DNA of 64,000 nucleotides from Perkinsela sp. pyNocScin1 (lineage: Eukaryota > Euglenozoa > Kinetoplastea > Prokinetoplastida > Perkinselidae). The stretch spans positions 1,240,001 to 1,304,000 of the forward strand of contig CAXHTR010000001.1 of NCBI GenBank assembly GCA_964019655.1. Direction: 5' to 3'. Positions within the stretch are counted from its first letter, which is position 1. Every line of letters starts with the position of its first letter. A program made the position numbers and the translations under genes. Below, one piece after another: positions 25,561 to 34,623 of the stretch. A model generated the notes under the pieces. It worked only from the letters and a program-made list of their open reading frames with translations, did no database searches and had not been told where the DNA came from.

Positions 25561-28500
25561 CTATGACTCATTCTCGTGGAGCTTCTCAATGGCCTCCCAA
25601 ACAACTTTCCTTGTAAAATCGTCAAGCTCATCAACTTGAAGTGCAGACGCCATGTCCCTCCGGATTGTTTTCCAAGATAAGAGCGCAACGCTTTCACTGT
25701 TCATAGAGCCATACTTTTCTTGCACGATCGATGTGATTCGCTGTACCCCGGCATCAGCAACGAGAGTTTCTTCATCTAGATCATGCGTAATGCGTAAAGC
25801 TTCTTGCTTGGGCTTCGACGCATCGGTGCACGTAAGTGAGCCGCCTGGCCCGATACGAATCACTGAGAAATCGCTTTGTAGCAGAACCTCAGTTTCTAAA
25901 GTTGGTGAATTTTTAGATGACTTAGCGAAAAAATGAGGTAGTTTGATTGCACCTGGGTAAGAGAAGAGACTATCGGCATGAATGGATCGTGTTTTTAATA
26001 CCTCAGCCAAATCACGCAAGGCAACGTCGCATAAAATTTTTGCATTAAGAGATGCAGGGTTGTATCGGTCGTCATGTACACGCATGGTATGTATGAGGGC
26101 GTATAAGAAACTGGCTGACTCATTCGCAGGGCCTATAACTTCTTCAAAGAATAGGTAAAAAGCTCTTTGAATGGATGGGAAGCTTGATTGCCCCTCACTA
26201 ACAAAGACTGGGCTGTGGGCTAAAAGATAAAGCAATAGTGGGAAAATGTACTCAGGGTATACGGACAACGCCTTTTCGTCTGATAAGGTGATTCGCTCTC
26301 CAGTGCTTTGGTGCATCACGAAGGATCTATACTTTTGAATAATATTGCGCAAAAAGTCACGAGATCTCGCTATAGAGCTGCGATGTGCATCTGTAAGAGC
26401 ACAGATAAGAAGAAAAGCAGTGCATTGCAGTGGCATAGCACCAGGTGTCCGAAGATGCTTGTAGAACTTTTTTTGTATGATCAACCGCGTTTCCTTACAT
26501 TCTTCTTTGCACAAGATATTCGCGAAGTTTTGCAGAGTTTGGATGTTGTCAAACATACATGTTTGCGTCATCGGTGATCGGAGAAGCCGTATGAGCGCTT
26601 TAAGTGTGTAAAGCAATTTTTTAATCTCCCCATCGAAGCTTTGCTTATCAGCAAGCTGCACTAATGTAGACATGAAAGTGAAAACATTCCCTGTGTGGAC
26701 GCACGTCTGTGATTCAAAGCACACCTGTACTAAGCGATTCAACACATGATATAGAAGAGCGCTTTCATCAGTTGGTGACTCTGCTTCCACTCGCAGGCTT
26801 GTAATAAGGCTTTCATTTACAAGGACTGGTTGCTTTCCCGCAACGACGGAACCAGCCTCGATAAGTTTACGGTATATGGTACATGCACTGATGCGACGTG
26901 ATACTACTTGATGGACAAAACTCTGCTGAACGAGCCCAATCCATTCTTCATAGGCCTGATTCTTCGGATCCAAAAACATAGCTATCGCCTTTGCACTTGT
27001 TTTGATGAGAGTGTACTGCGCATGGTGTAGCGATAGGCACAGATTTAGCAACGTATGAATAAAGTTCCTTGATTTTACGACGTTGTGTAGCTGCTCAGAC
27101 TGACTACAGGGTTCGCAAAGAAGCTCAAGCGCAAGGTTTATACTAGAGTAAAGGTTGACGTTAGGCGCTGATACTTGCCGCTGCATTTCAGCTTTAAGCT
27201 CTTCAGCGATGCATATAATGTTTGGAGCTAACTTTGGCTCATACACACGCAAAAGATAAAATGTACGAAGATCCTTTTCTCGATTTAGTATACGCTCCTC
27301 ATCAGCATTGAACAAGGAGGTTGCGCTCTTCTTGATCGGCAAGCTGAATCTATGCAAAACTCTTGAAACATAGTCCCATGTGGACTTCTTCCAAACTCGC
27401 TTCATATAGTGTAAAGTCTCCTGAAAGCCCTTCGCATAAAAAAGACAATCCTGTACCTCGCGTAGGAATTTCCGGTCTTTCGTCCTTGCAACTGCTTTCC
27501 ACTCTTCTAGTGCATCAAATCCTTCAAGTGGGAGCTGTTTTGCAAGAAACAAAAGTAGCTTCGATACATTGTCATCCTGTGAGCTTTCCTGGCTTATCTG
27601 AATAAGTCTGATGACAACAGAGCGCACTCGGTGCATGCGTGAGAAAATATCTCGCACAATCTTGGTGCTGTGAGAATCGAGGTGTGTGCATAAAGGGGAA
27701 ATAGATTCACCACAGCCTTCTATCATGGTAAAGAGAGCAAGTTCAACGCTATTCATGTTTGATTCATCATCAGCATAGTATGTATGAAGGATAGCGTTTG
27801 GAATCCACGCCGGCTCTTTGGATAGTTCGGCACGGTCAACACATTTTGCAAGCTGTGTGATAGCAAGGTTTCGAACAGAAGTTTTTTTATCGCGGCACCG
27901 TTCGCCCACCGCTACCTGGACAGAGTGTGGAACAGCAGAAAATTTAAGCGATGTAGCCATCAAAACACAATTTTTACGCACAGCTTCATCTGGATCGACA
28001 AGCTTCTCTACAAAAGCTTTAGCAAAAGTGTTCCATTGCCACTGTTGATGCTGTGTATCTTGATTTTGAGATAGCATTTTGTATGCGATGCGGAGCATTT
28101 CGTTTCGAATAGCAGGCTTGGTATCGCTGAAGCGTATGCACAAGAGTTCTGTTGCTTGCATAGAGTCCTGCAAAAAATCATTTCTATCTTCAAGCACCTT
28201 CCCAAGCGCTTTAACAAGAAGAAGACGCATCTCGGGATCATCATGGTTGGTATATTTTATAATCGATGGCATGAGCATTCGAACGTAAGCTGCATTCACT
28301 TTTGCGAGCTTTTGGACGAGCGCTAAAGTTTCTTGAAGAGATTTATGGTACTTACGTCTTCCATCTGAGCTCTCTTGCGCCTGTGTGTACGCTTTCAGGT
28401 TTCTTGACAAAGAGTTCATAATATAATCATGAATCACATGCTGCAGCTGCTTGGCATGGCTGCATATCATAAGATTGACGATCGGCGACTTCTGGGTAAA

Positions 28501-29157
28501 CTCGTTGATCACGAGCTCAAAGAAGCCATCGCTCATCATGGGTGTTGCGATCATCATATCCGTCATAATTGATGCTATCGGACTGAGCATGGAATTATTT
28601 TGTCTTCCCAAAAGGATGAGTTCCTTTGCTATCTCTTGAACATCCTTGTCAACAGACGTATTTTCCGTTGCGAACTTGCAAAGGGCGTACATGATATGCA
28701 CGTCTGATAAACATTGCAAAAACTGGCTCATATATACACTTTGCATATTCTTACAAGGCTTGTTGCATAAATTGAGCATTTTCCGAAAGAGCTTAAACGC
28801 ATCCCCTAAAGATTTTTGTGAAAAAGGAAACCTAGGGGCTGCCATTCTCAAAGCCCCAGCTAAAATGCATGCAGAAAGAGCAACAACATCGGCACAGGAA
28901 CTCTCAAGAATTTTATCGGATAATAGCTGAGAAGCATATTCTTTGGAAAATATGCATGAAATTTCCTCGGTACTTTGCTCCATTTTCTTTATATTCTGGT
29001 ACTGGGCCTGCAAGTGCTCGCTTAGAGCTTTTGCATTCATGCTTGACAAATTGGCTTCTAAGATGCTACATTTTGCATTTCCCGAGACACTAGGAAAGCT
29101 TTCAAACTCATCGAATGGGTCATTAACAGTCATTTTAGAGATGAATAAAAGGTACAT
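25561..29157 (-). CDS. PDS5: Sister-chromatid cohesion protein PDS5
   Basis: PDS5 binds cohesin and controls its loading state and release. The 1198-residue protein is a long HEAT-repeat solenoid. The conserved N-terminal PDS5 block is visible at about 86-160: SACILAGALRMAAPRFPFSQ, then DAFKLFRKMLNLC and FLQCLSDVHIMYALCKF. HEAT phrases continue, for example MRLLLVKALGKVLEDRNDFL and VRKNCVLMATSLKFSAVPHS. Size matches fungal and animal PDS5 (1200-1400). The ATG at 29157 follows an AG acceptor after a T-rich stretch. A second ATG eight codons later (MTVNDPFDEF) could also be the start. Confidence 0.85.
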   Translation of the reverse strand: MYLLFISKMTVNDPFDEFESFPSVSGNAKCSILEANLSSMNAKALSEHLQAQYQNIKKMEQSTEEISCIFSKEYASQLLSDKILESSCADVVALSACILAGALRMAAPRFPFSQKSLGDAFKLFRKMLNLCNKPCKNMQSVYMSQFLQCLSDVHIMYALCKFATENTSVDKDVQEIAKELILLGRQNNSMLSPIASIMTDMMIATPMMSDGFFELVINEFTQKSPIVNLMICSHAKQLQHVIHDYIMNSLSRNLKAYTQAQESSDGRRKYHKSLQETLALVQKLAKVNAAYVRMLMPSIIKYTNHDDPEMRLLLVKALGKVLEDRNDFLQDSMQATELLCIRFSDTKPAIRNEMLRIAYKMLSQNQDTQHQQWQWNTFAKAFVEKLVDPDEAVRKNCVLMATSLKFSAVPHSVQVAVGERCRDKKTSVRNLAITQLAKCVDRAELSKEPAWIPNAILHTYYADDESNMNSVELALFTMIEGCGESISPLCTHLDSHSTKIVRDIFSRMHRVRSVVIRLIQISQESSQDDNVSKLLLFLAKQLPLEGFDALEEWKAVARTKDRKFLREVQDCLFYAKGFQETLHYMKRVWKKSTWDYVSRVLHRFSLPIKKSATSLFNADEERILNREKDLRTFYLLRVYEPKLAPNIICIAEELKAEMQRQVSAPNVNLYSSINLALELLCEPCSQSEQLHNVVKSRNFIHTLLNLCLSLHHAQYTLIKTSAKAIAMFLDPKNQAYEEWIGLVQQSFVHQVVSRRISACTIYRKLIEAGSVVAGKQPVLVNESLITSLRVEAESPTDESALLYHVLNRLVQVCFESQTCVHTGNVFTFMSTLVQLADKQSFDGEIKKLLYTLKALIRLLRSPMTQTCMFDNIQTLQNFANILCKEECKETRLIIQKKFYKHLRTPGAMPLQCTAFLLICALTDAHRSSIARSRDFLRNIIQKYRSFVMHQSTGERITLSDEKALSVYPEYIFPLLLYLLAHSPVFVSEGQSSFPSIQRAFYLFFEEVIGPANESASFLYALIHTMRVHDDRYNPASLNAKILCDVALRDLAEVLKTRSIHADSLFSYPGAIKLPHFFAKSSKNSPTLETEVLLQSDFSVIRIGPGGSLTCTDASKPKQEALRITHDLDEETLVADAGVQRITSIVQEKYGSMNSESVALLSWKTIRRDMASALQVDELDDFTRKVVWEAIEKLHENES

Positions 29158-29195
29158 TTCGCAATCTGCTTTAAGAGCTACTAAAATAGGCTCGC

Positions 29196-30314
29196 CTACG
29201 TATCTAATTTATTCACAAGATGCTCAAGTTGTAGATCCGTATTTTCACAAGGGAGGGGAAGCTCGCTGAAAAATGCATGATTCAACGCTTCTTGCGCTGA
29301 AAGACGGAGCCGTGGGTCCCACTGTAGCATTGAATCGAGGAGATCAGCACCAGATTTTGATAATTTGCCCGTTATATCTTGGCTTAAAGATCTGTCAGAG
29401 TGGCGATCAAGGCCAGCCTTCTCTATGATATCGTGACCATAAGCATTTGCTTCAAATTTATCTAAACATGATGGTGTCCCGAGATTCGCATGCAGCTCTT
29501 TATACATTGCGACTTCAGCTTCGAAAGAATCGGGTACAAGCGGTTCTTTCATACATTGAACAAATGGAGGGCGGCCTAATAGAAGCTCTGCAAAAATTAT
29601 CCCAATGCTCCATACATCAATAGATTTTGAGTACAAAGAGCGTTCGCGCATGAGCACTTCTGGCGAGCGGTAAAGCATGGTCATAACTTGGGGCGTCCAG
29701 CTACTATCTTTCTGAGCATCACTTGGAATGCGTCTCGCCAAACCAAAATCGCATATCTTCAATAGGCCGTCTGCCGTGAGAAGCAAGTTCGAAGTTTTCA
29801 AATCTCGATGTACAATCGATTTTTCATGGAGATAAGCCACTCCAGCAATGAGCTGCCGAAGAAGGTTTTTGATGTGGCTCATTTTCAGCGATGCACTTTC
29901 AAAAGAGCGTTGCCATGTCTTTATGTCTGTCAGTACATACTCCATGACCATGTAAACTTCGTCCGAGGTATCAACACAGACTTCAATGACGCTAACAATA
30001 TTTTTATGATGACATGTGCGTAAGATATCTATTTCGCGTAAAGCTGAGTGTGAAAATCCTTCACGCTTGTTTGTCAAATACTTCTCTTTCATCTTTTTGA
30101 TCGCATGAAACTTATTAGCGCAATTTTTGGCGCGGGCACGGTACACCACGCCAAAGGAGCCTTCAGATATGCTGCTTACTTTAATATAGCTATCCACCAT
30201 CCTTGATGCCGTGATATAATCGATACTGCTGCTGGAAGCTATGTTTGTTAATGTTTCATCCCTCTCACTCAAGCTGTCATAGCCCGAATCACTGTGCATG
30301 AGTAGGTCTGACAT
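29196..30314 (-). CDS. CDK11/CDK10-like cyclin-dependent kinase
   Basis: This 372-residue protein contains a full CMGC kinase domain (about 45-345). It has SSISEGSFGVVYRARA, the catalytic Lys in HAIKKMK, a cyclin-binding helix written SHSALREIDIL (cf. PITSLRE), HRDLKTSNLLL in the catalytic loop, DFGLAR, and TPQVMTMLYRSPEVL in the activation segment. The KTSNLLL and S-x-LRE features favour the CDK10/CDK11 branch, which works in transcription and splicing control. In-frame codons continue 28 further upstream to an ATG at 30396-30398, but a strong pyrimidine-AG at 30344-30345 falls inside that extension, so the methionine at 30312-30314 is preferred. Confidence 0.88.
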   Translation of the reverse strand: MSDLLMHSDSGYDSLSERDETLTNIASSSSIDYITASRMVDSYIKVSSISEGSFGVVYRARAKNCANKFHAIKKMKEKYLTNKREGFSHSALREIDILRTCHHKNIVSVIEVCVDTSDEVYMVMEYVLTDIKTWQRSFESASLKMSHIKNLLRQLIAGVAYLHEKSIVHRDLKTSNLLLTADGLLKICDFGLARRIPSDAQKDSSWTPQVMTMLYRSPEVLMRERSLYSKSIDVWSIGIIFAELLLGRPPFVQCMKEPLVPDSFEAEVAMYKELHANLGTPSCLDKFEANAYGHDIIEKAGLDRHSDRSLSQDITGKLSKSGADLLDSMLQWDPRLRLSAQEALNHAFFSELPLPCENTDLQLEHLVNKLDT

Positions 30315-30343
30315 TTTAGGCCTACAAATAGTTCTTTTAAACA

Positions 30344-30368
30344 CTGGTATGAAAGCGACCAAAAGGTT
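30344..30368 (-). promoter_or_regulatory. Probable trans-splice acceptor of the CDK11-like gene
   Basis: On the minus strand TTTTGGTCGCTTTCATACCAG ends 29 nt before the ATG at 30314. A second AG lies closer, at 30322-30323. Both exclude the longer start. Confidence 0.5.
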
Positions 30369-30434
30369 GTAGATGTACCGATTCTCATTGTATTTCATAT
30401 ATCAAGATACACGTCCATGTACTTTTGCTTCAGT

Positions 30435-30824
30435 TTAAGCTTTGGAGATTTTCTTTGCAATAGCAGAACGGACCTGTTGCGCTTTGCGGAGCTGAAACCG
30501 CTCAAAGTCAGATGCTGTTCTTCGTTGAGCTAAAAAGTGCTGCTTCTTGGCTACGCGGGAGTTCGTCAGACGATCTTGAATATTCGCAGAATCGAATGCC
30601 TCTAAAATGGCTTTGTTCGTTGGGGTTTCTGGAACGTTTGCTTTGATGTTGGTAAGCTTCACTGCCTTAAGGTTGACAATGCGCCGCGGGACCTTGTCTT
30701 TCGGGTTGCAAACAAGAACGCGGTTTTGGTCAACTAAGCTGATAATCATAGCGTGCTTGTTTTGAAAGCTTCCCTGCTGAATTTGAACCATGCGTCCAAC
30801 TTCCACGAACTTCTTGTTTGCCAT
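30435..30824 (-). CDS. RPL14: Large-subunit ribosomal protein eL14
   Basis: This is a 129-residue protein of the 60S subunit. It has the eL14 N-terminal KOW-like domain (KKFVEVGRMVQIQQGSFQNK, then AMIISLVDQNRVLVCNPKD) and a helical basic C-terminus (SDFERFQLRKAQQVRSAIAK). VEVGR and VDQNRVLV are the family hallmarks, and RRIVNLKAVKLT fits the strand before the helices. Length fits the family. An AG (30825-30826) lies directly before the ATG, after CTTTTCAACT, so if it is the acceptor the gene-specific leader would be of zero length. Confidence 0.92.
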   Translation of the reverse strand: MANKKFVEVGRMVQIQQGSFQNKHAMIISLVDQNRVLVCNPKDKVPRRIVNLKAVKLTNIKANVPETPTNKAILEAFDSANIQDRLTNSRVAKKQHFLAQRRTASDFERFQLRKAQQVRSAIAKKISKA

Positions 30825-30891
30825 CTAGTTGAAAAGATAATACAAAAGTGCAAAAGTCTTCTTATACATGGTAAATTTGTATGCAGTCACC

Positions 30892-31470
30892 TTATTCCTT
30901 TGTCAAAATTTGGTACGCCTCAGTCAATCTGTTGAATAAATCTTTTTCAGCTTCCGTTATAAACAGATTCTTATCAGGGTGCATTTTTCTAAGTTTTTCT
31001 TTGTATACAGACCTTATTTCTTCGTACGACGCATCTTTGGAAACACCAAGAATTTCAGCAGGGGTGAGCGAAGAGACGAAGTTGGCCATGAGATCAGGCT
31101 TTTCTACAGTGTGCAGATTAAACGTGCTCCTGATCGACTCAAGTGTTGGTTTAGACTCAGCGCGATTCAAGCATGTGAAAGAATCCAGTAGATCTTCTTC
31201 AAGGCTCATACCTCGTTTTTCTGGTGATTCCTCTTGAGATGGAGCAAGTTTCGCAAAATTATCACTCTGAGATGGATTTAATGCTTGATCATCTCTACTT
31301 TTGGTCGAATTCACAAAGCAAAGGTCAAAATCATACGTGTGTGATGATGTCTTTGCCACGCTAGCGTCTAAAAATGGAAAATCTTCAGTCTTATGGGCAC
31401 CTTTCATACCATTGTAAGATATTGAATCGGGAAAGGATCTTATCAGATAATGATCATGGCTTGCTTCCAT
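30892..31470 (-). CDS. DnaJ-domain protein with C-terminal J domain
   Basis: The 192-residue protein has a polar, unstructured first two thirds and a J domain at the C-terminus (about 135-192). TPAEILGVSKDASYEEIRSV leads into the loop MHPDKN with the essential HPD, then LFNRLTEAYQIL. The HPD means it can stimulate an HSP70 ATPase. The client or partner is unknown, and the N-terminal region shows no zinc finger, Gly/Phe region or targeting signal. C-terminal placement of J is unusual but known among type III J proteins. The start is the ATG at 31468-31470. Confidence 0.85.
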   Translation of the reverse strand: MEASHDHYLIRSFPDSISYNGMKGAHKTEDFPFLDASVAKTSSHTYDFDLCFVNSTKSRDDQALNPSQSDNFAKLAPSQEESPEKRGMSLEEDLLDSFTCLNRAESKPTLESIRSTFNLHTVEKPDLMANFVSSLTPAEILGVSKDASYEEIRSVYKEKLRKMHPDKNLFITEAEKDLFNRLTEAYQILTKE

Positions 31471-31559
31471 CACTTTTGATGGAAATCAACAGCTTTCTGA
31501 TAAGATTAGGCTTAATTTAACATGAGTATATCGGTGCATTTTGGTACGAACAGGAGCAT

Positions 31560-31889
31560 TTAGTTCGCGCGTGTCTCTTGCTGGAGTTTGTTTGCTTCAG
31601 CCATAAGAGCCGCAAAGTTTTCACTTTTTTTCAGCCAAACTTGTAGCCGGGCGATATTTGAGCGCGTTTCACCGATGCCACCGCGTGTTGTGCTTATCTT
31701 AGATACGGTGGCGAACCCACCTGATACGAGAACATCGGAAATGGAAGCGACACTAGCGATACTAACGCCCAACCCACTCACCTCGATTTCTCCTTGGCCG
31801 TCTTCAAAGAGTTTTTTGGACCACTTTATGTATGGATAGATTGGCTTGTATGCGCTAACTTGAACGATGTTCTTTGACTCTGTGGTCAT
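31560..31889 (-). CDS. Alba-domain RNA-binding protein (ALBA1/2 type)
   Basis: The 109-residue protein is one Alba domain. The opening NIVQVSAYKPIYPYIKWSKK is followed by the strand EIEVSGLGVSIASVASISDV, then FATVSKISTTRGGIGETRSN and a final strand LQVWLKKS. This short form matches the kinetoplastid ALBA1/ALBA2 type, which lacks an RGG tail. In trypanosomes these proteins bind mRNAs in the cytoplasm and influence translation and stage differentiation. No partner ALBA3/4 gene is seen in the window. Confidence 0.85.
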   Translation of the reverse strand: MTTESKNIVQVSAYKPIYPYIKWSKKLFEDGQGEIEVSGLGVSIASVASISDVLVSGGFATVSKISTTRGGIGETRSNIARLQVWLKKSENFAALMAEANKLQQETRAN

Positions 31890-31968
31890 CTTGATGTTAA
31901 AAAATGCAATCTACTAAATTTGAAATGTGACAGTACCAGAAATTGTACAGTAAGCCATGACTAATTGA

Positions 31969-34623
31969 TCATTTACCACTGCCAAAATATGGGGAACGCT
32001 TACTCGAGAAAGCTGGAGACATGTGCGTGCTTGAAGCACGTTCTTGTTCGCCTGTTTCGTCGACACTAAAGTTTTCGGATGCTTGCATTGAATGCGAATG
32101 AATCAAAGCTGAACTCTGGAGATTGCTTTCACTAACGCGTGATGGAGGTGCAGAAGAGGCGCTTTCTAAAGGTCTTCTATTCTGGAGAACAAGTTTTCGC
32201 ATCAGGAATTCTTTTTCGCGCAAACTAACCTCGTCACACGGGTCGGGCAACTCACATACTCGCTTTCTTCTATGCCGGAACTCACGAATTCGTGAAAGCT
32301 TTTTCACGAGGTCTGTACGGTCTTTCTCATGACAATACCTCAAGGCATCATCGATTGTTGATTGAAGCTCAAAGCTTGACCCAATTTCCACAGCTTTCGC
32401 AGAAAAATCTTCCTGAACATAGAATTGAAATAATCGAAGTCGAGACTGGTCGGATTGAATGTCTTTTTCAGCAATAGATGGGCCGTAGCAGCTTGATCTA
32501 CTTTTAAGATCATCTAGTTTTGCAGTATGGCGCATGATGCACTCTGTTTGCACCATTTGCTGAATATTACCCGAATTGCTGATAGGGACCTGGAGCCGAA
32601 CGTACTCTGTCCCTACTTGTCCGAAAGTTGGAAATTCTTCCTCGCCAATCAGCCTATGCCCTAAAAAAGAATCTTCAGTAATGCCCCATATCCAATACTT
32701 CTCAGTATTCACAGAGCGGTCACACGGGTCATACATTGGCACCCACGACAATCCCCAATTACTCGTAAGCATGAGAACCGCCCCTTTTTCATCAACAACA
32801 TAAAAAAAATCGTCAGAACTCCAGCCCATCCAACTGAGCCTATCGATCGGCACAGTAACTTTCTTCAATAGCGAAGAGGAAGATGTATCAAAAATATTGA
32901 GCTCATAGACACTTTCTTCGATTTCATACATGATAGCACAGTGATCTCGGTTTAATTTTGAGACGGAGCTTATGAACATCGTCACACATATTGCCCTGTG
33001 AGGCTTACACAAAATAGCGTGCTCAACACCCGCATGAGTATAGAAACGAATATATCTTGAAGTTATGGCAACAAGTATTCGCGTTCCAGCGGAGAGCAGT
33101 TGCACTTCCTCGCTTGGATTAAAATGAACATTCCAGTCCGAGTTCATTCCATAGCTTCGAAAAGCTTTGTACGAAATGTGCGTTGTTGTCCCTATCAAAA
33201 CCCCATTTTCTCCGAGGGCTGCGAGACAAACGCCGCTCCTTTCACCCAAAAAAATTGGAGACCTGTTATCATGGAAATAAACCTTGATCTGCTCGCCTTG
33301 CTTTGCTACATATCCACTGATATTGTACGCTAGGTATTGGCTACCGGAATAAGGCGCAGTATATCCAATAGACACAAAAGGATGCAGCACTCTTGTATTT
33401 TTAGTGAAAGAAAGAACTCGAGCAGCTTTCTCTGTGTCCCCATCGATAAATGTACCTAGAGAACTTTCTGTATCATTATCACTACGCGCCTTACTTGGCT
33501 CGGTTTCGTCATCGCTATCTTTCAAACGTGAAGTCCTTCGCGATTGAAGGCCCTGAAGGACCTCAGCCTGATTGTCGGCACCCGTGCCAAATTCATCGTC
33601 CTCCTCACTCTCTTCGGCTTCATCATCTATATAGATAGAGGAGGCTGATAATTTTCTCTTTTTTGGAGAATCCAGCTGAAGATTGAAGGCTTTAATAGGG
33701 GAATAAAAAATTTCGCCTCCTTTTCCCAAAAATATCCCGTTTTCGTTGAGATCCATGTGTCGGTGGATAATTTTAGTTTCGATGGATTTCACCAAATTGA
33801 TTTCGATATCTTTCGAAAAACTAAAGATATCGATACAATCTTCTGCATAATACCCCACGAGCAGATGCATGCAATCGAAAAACTTAGTGAAATAAGGCCT
33901 TTTGCCGCTTCGGGGCGTGAGGTGCTTTTCTTCGTGAAATGATTTATCGAACGAAAGGATTTTGATACTATTTGTGCATGGTACACTAATTATCTCTTTC
34001 TCTGCAATCATAGCTGATGATAAACTCACCTTCTCTTCATCAGTCATTTTGCTAATATGAGTCATTTCCACATTGATTCTATCAGCTTCCTTACAGGATT
34101 CGCAGTCAAAAGCATGAAGCCAACCATCATCTTTGAGGGTCAACAGGATCGAAGTTTGCGATTTTAACCACAGTAATGAGATATGAAATGATGACGAGAT
34201 ATCCTCTCTCATCACACTAACAGATTTCCTATTAAGTACACGCAAATCAGTCGATCCTATGGCAATGCTTTCGGATGACTGATTTTCTTGATCCGTAGAT
34301 GACTCTCTACACTGAATCGCTGAAATTGCTGAAGAAGAGGAGAAAATACACTCAGAAGTCTGTGTGCTCGGCTCCCAAGTCAGAACTTTTCCGTTAGAGG
34401 TGCCACAATAAAATTTATCTTTCCATAATCTGGAAGGGGCCAAGCAAATCACTTCGTGCGCGAAATCATGCCAATCAAAAAGTTTTTTAGGGCGCCCTTT
34501 CTGAAAATGAATAATGCAGCACTTGCTTGGCTTTCGCAGAAGGATCAATCTGTTATCACAGTCAAATGCCTTCACCACATCAGCTTTGGTTATTGGCTCT
34601 AAATTTGTCTGAAGCTTCTCCAT
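31969..34623 (-). CDS. CTF4: CTF4 / AND-1 / WDHD1 replisome adaptor
   Basis: CTF4 links the CMG helicase to polymerase alpha and to cohesion factors. The 884-residue protein has an N-terminal WD40 propeller (about 10-330), an acidic Ser-rich linker (EDDEFGTGADN region) and the CTF4 middle domain from about 400. The middle domain contains HPFVSIGYTAPYSGSQYLAY, VCLAALGENGVLIGTT, SDWNVHFNPSEEVQLLSAGT and RYIRFYTHAGVEHAIL. These follow the family order of a second propeller, with the YLAYNISG strand and the DWN-x(n)-P-S-E segment. A helical segment follows (FELQSTIDDALRYCHEKDRT). There is no HMG box, unlike animal AND-1. It is the first gene left of the strand switch. Confidence 0.85.
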   Translation of the reverse strand: MEKLQTNLEPITKADVVKAFDCDNRLILLRKPSKCCIIHFQKGRPKKLFDWHDFAHEVICLAPSRLWKDKFYCGTSNGKVLTWEPSTQTSECIFSSSSAISAIQCRESSTDQENQSSESIAIGSTDLRVLNRKSVSVMREDISSSFHISLLWLKSQTSILLTLKDDGWLHAFDCESCKEADRINVEMTHISKMTDEEKVSLSSAMIAEKEIISVPCTNSIKILSFDKSFHEEKHLTPRSGKRPYFTKFFDCMHLLVGYYAEDCIDIFSFSKDIEINLVKSIETKIIHRHMDLNENGIFLGKGGEIFYSPIKAFNLQLDSPKKRKLSASSIYIDDEAEESEEDDEFGTGADNQAEVLQGLQSRRTSRLKDSDDETEPSKARSDNDTESSLGTFIDGDTEKAARVLSFTKNTRVLHPFVSIGYTAPYSGSQYLAYNISGYVAKQGEQIKVYFHDNRSPIFLGERSGVCLAALGENGVLIGTTTHISYKAFRSYGMNSDWNVHFNPSEEVQLLSAGTRILVAITSRYIRFYTHAGVEHAILCKPHRAICVTMFISSVSKLNRDHCAIMYEIEESVYELNIFDTSSSSLLKKVTVPIDRLSWMGWSSDDFFYVVDEKGAVLMLTSNWGLSWVPMYDPCDRSVNTEKYWIWGITEDSFLGHRLIGEEEFPTFGQVGTEYVRLQVPISNSGNIQQMVQTECIMRHTAKLDDLKSRSSCYGPSIAEKDIQSDQSRLRLFQFYVQEDFSAKAVEIGSSFELQSTIDDALRYCHEKDRTDLVKKLSRIREFRHRRKRVCELPDPCDEVSLREKEFLMRKLVLQNRRPLESASSAPPSRVSESNLQSSALIHSHSMQASENFSVDETGEQERASSTHMSPAFSSKRSPYFGSGK

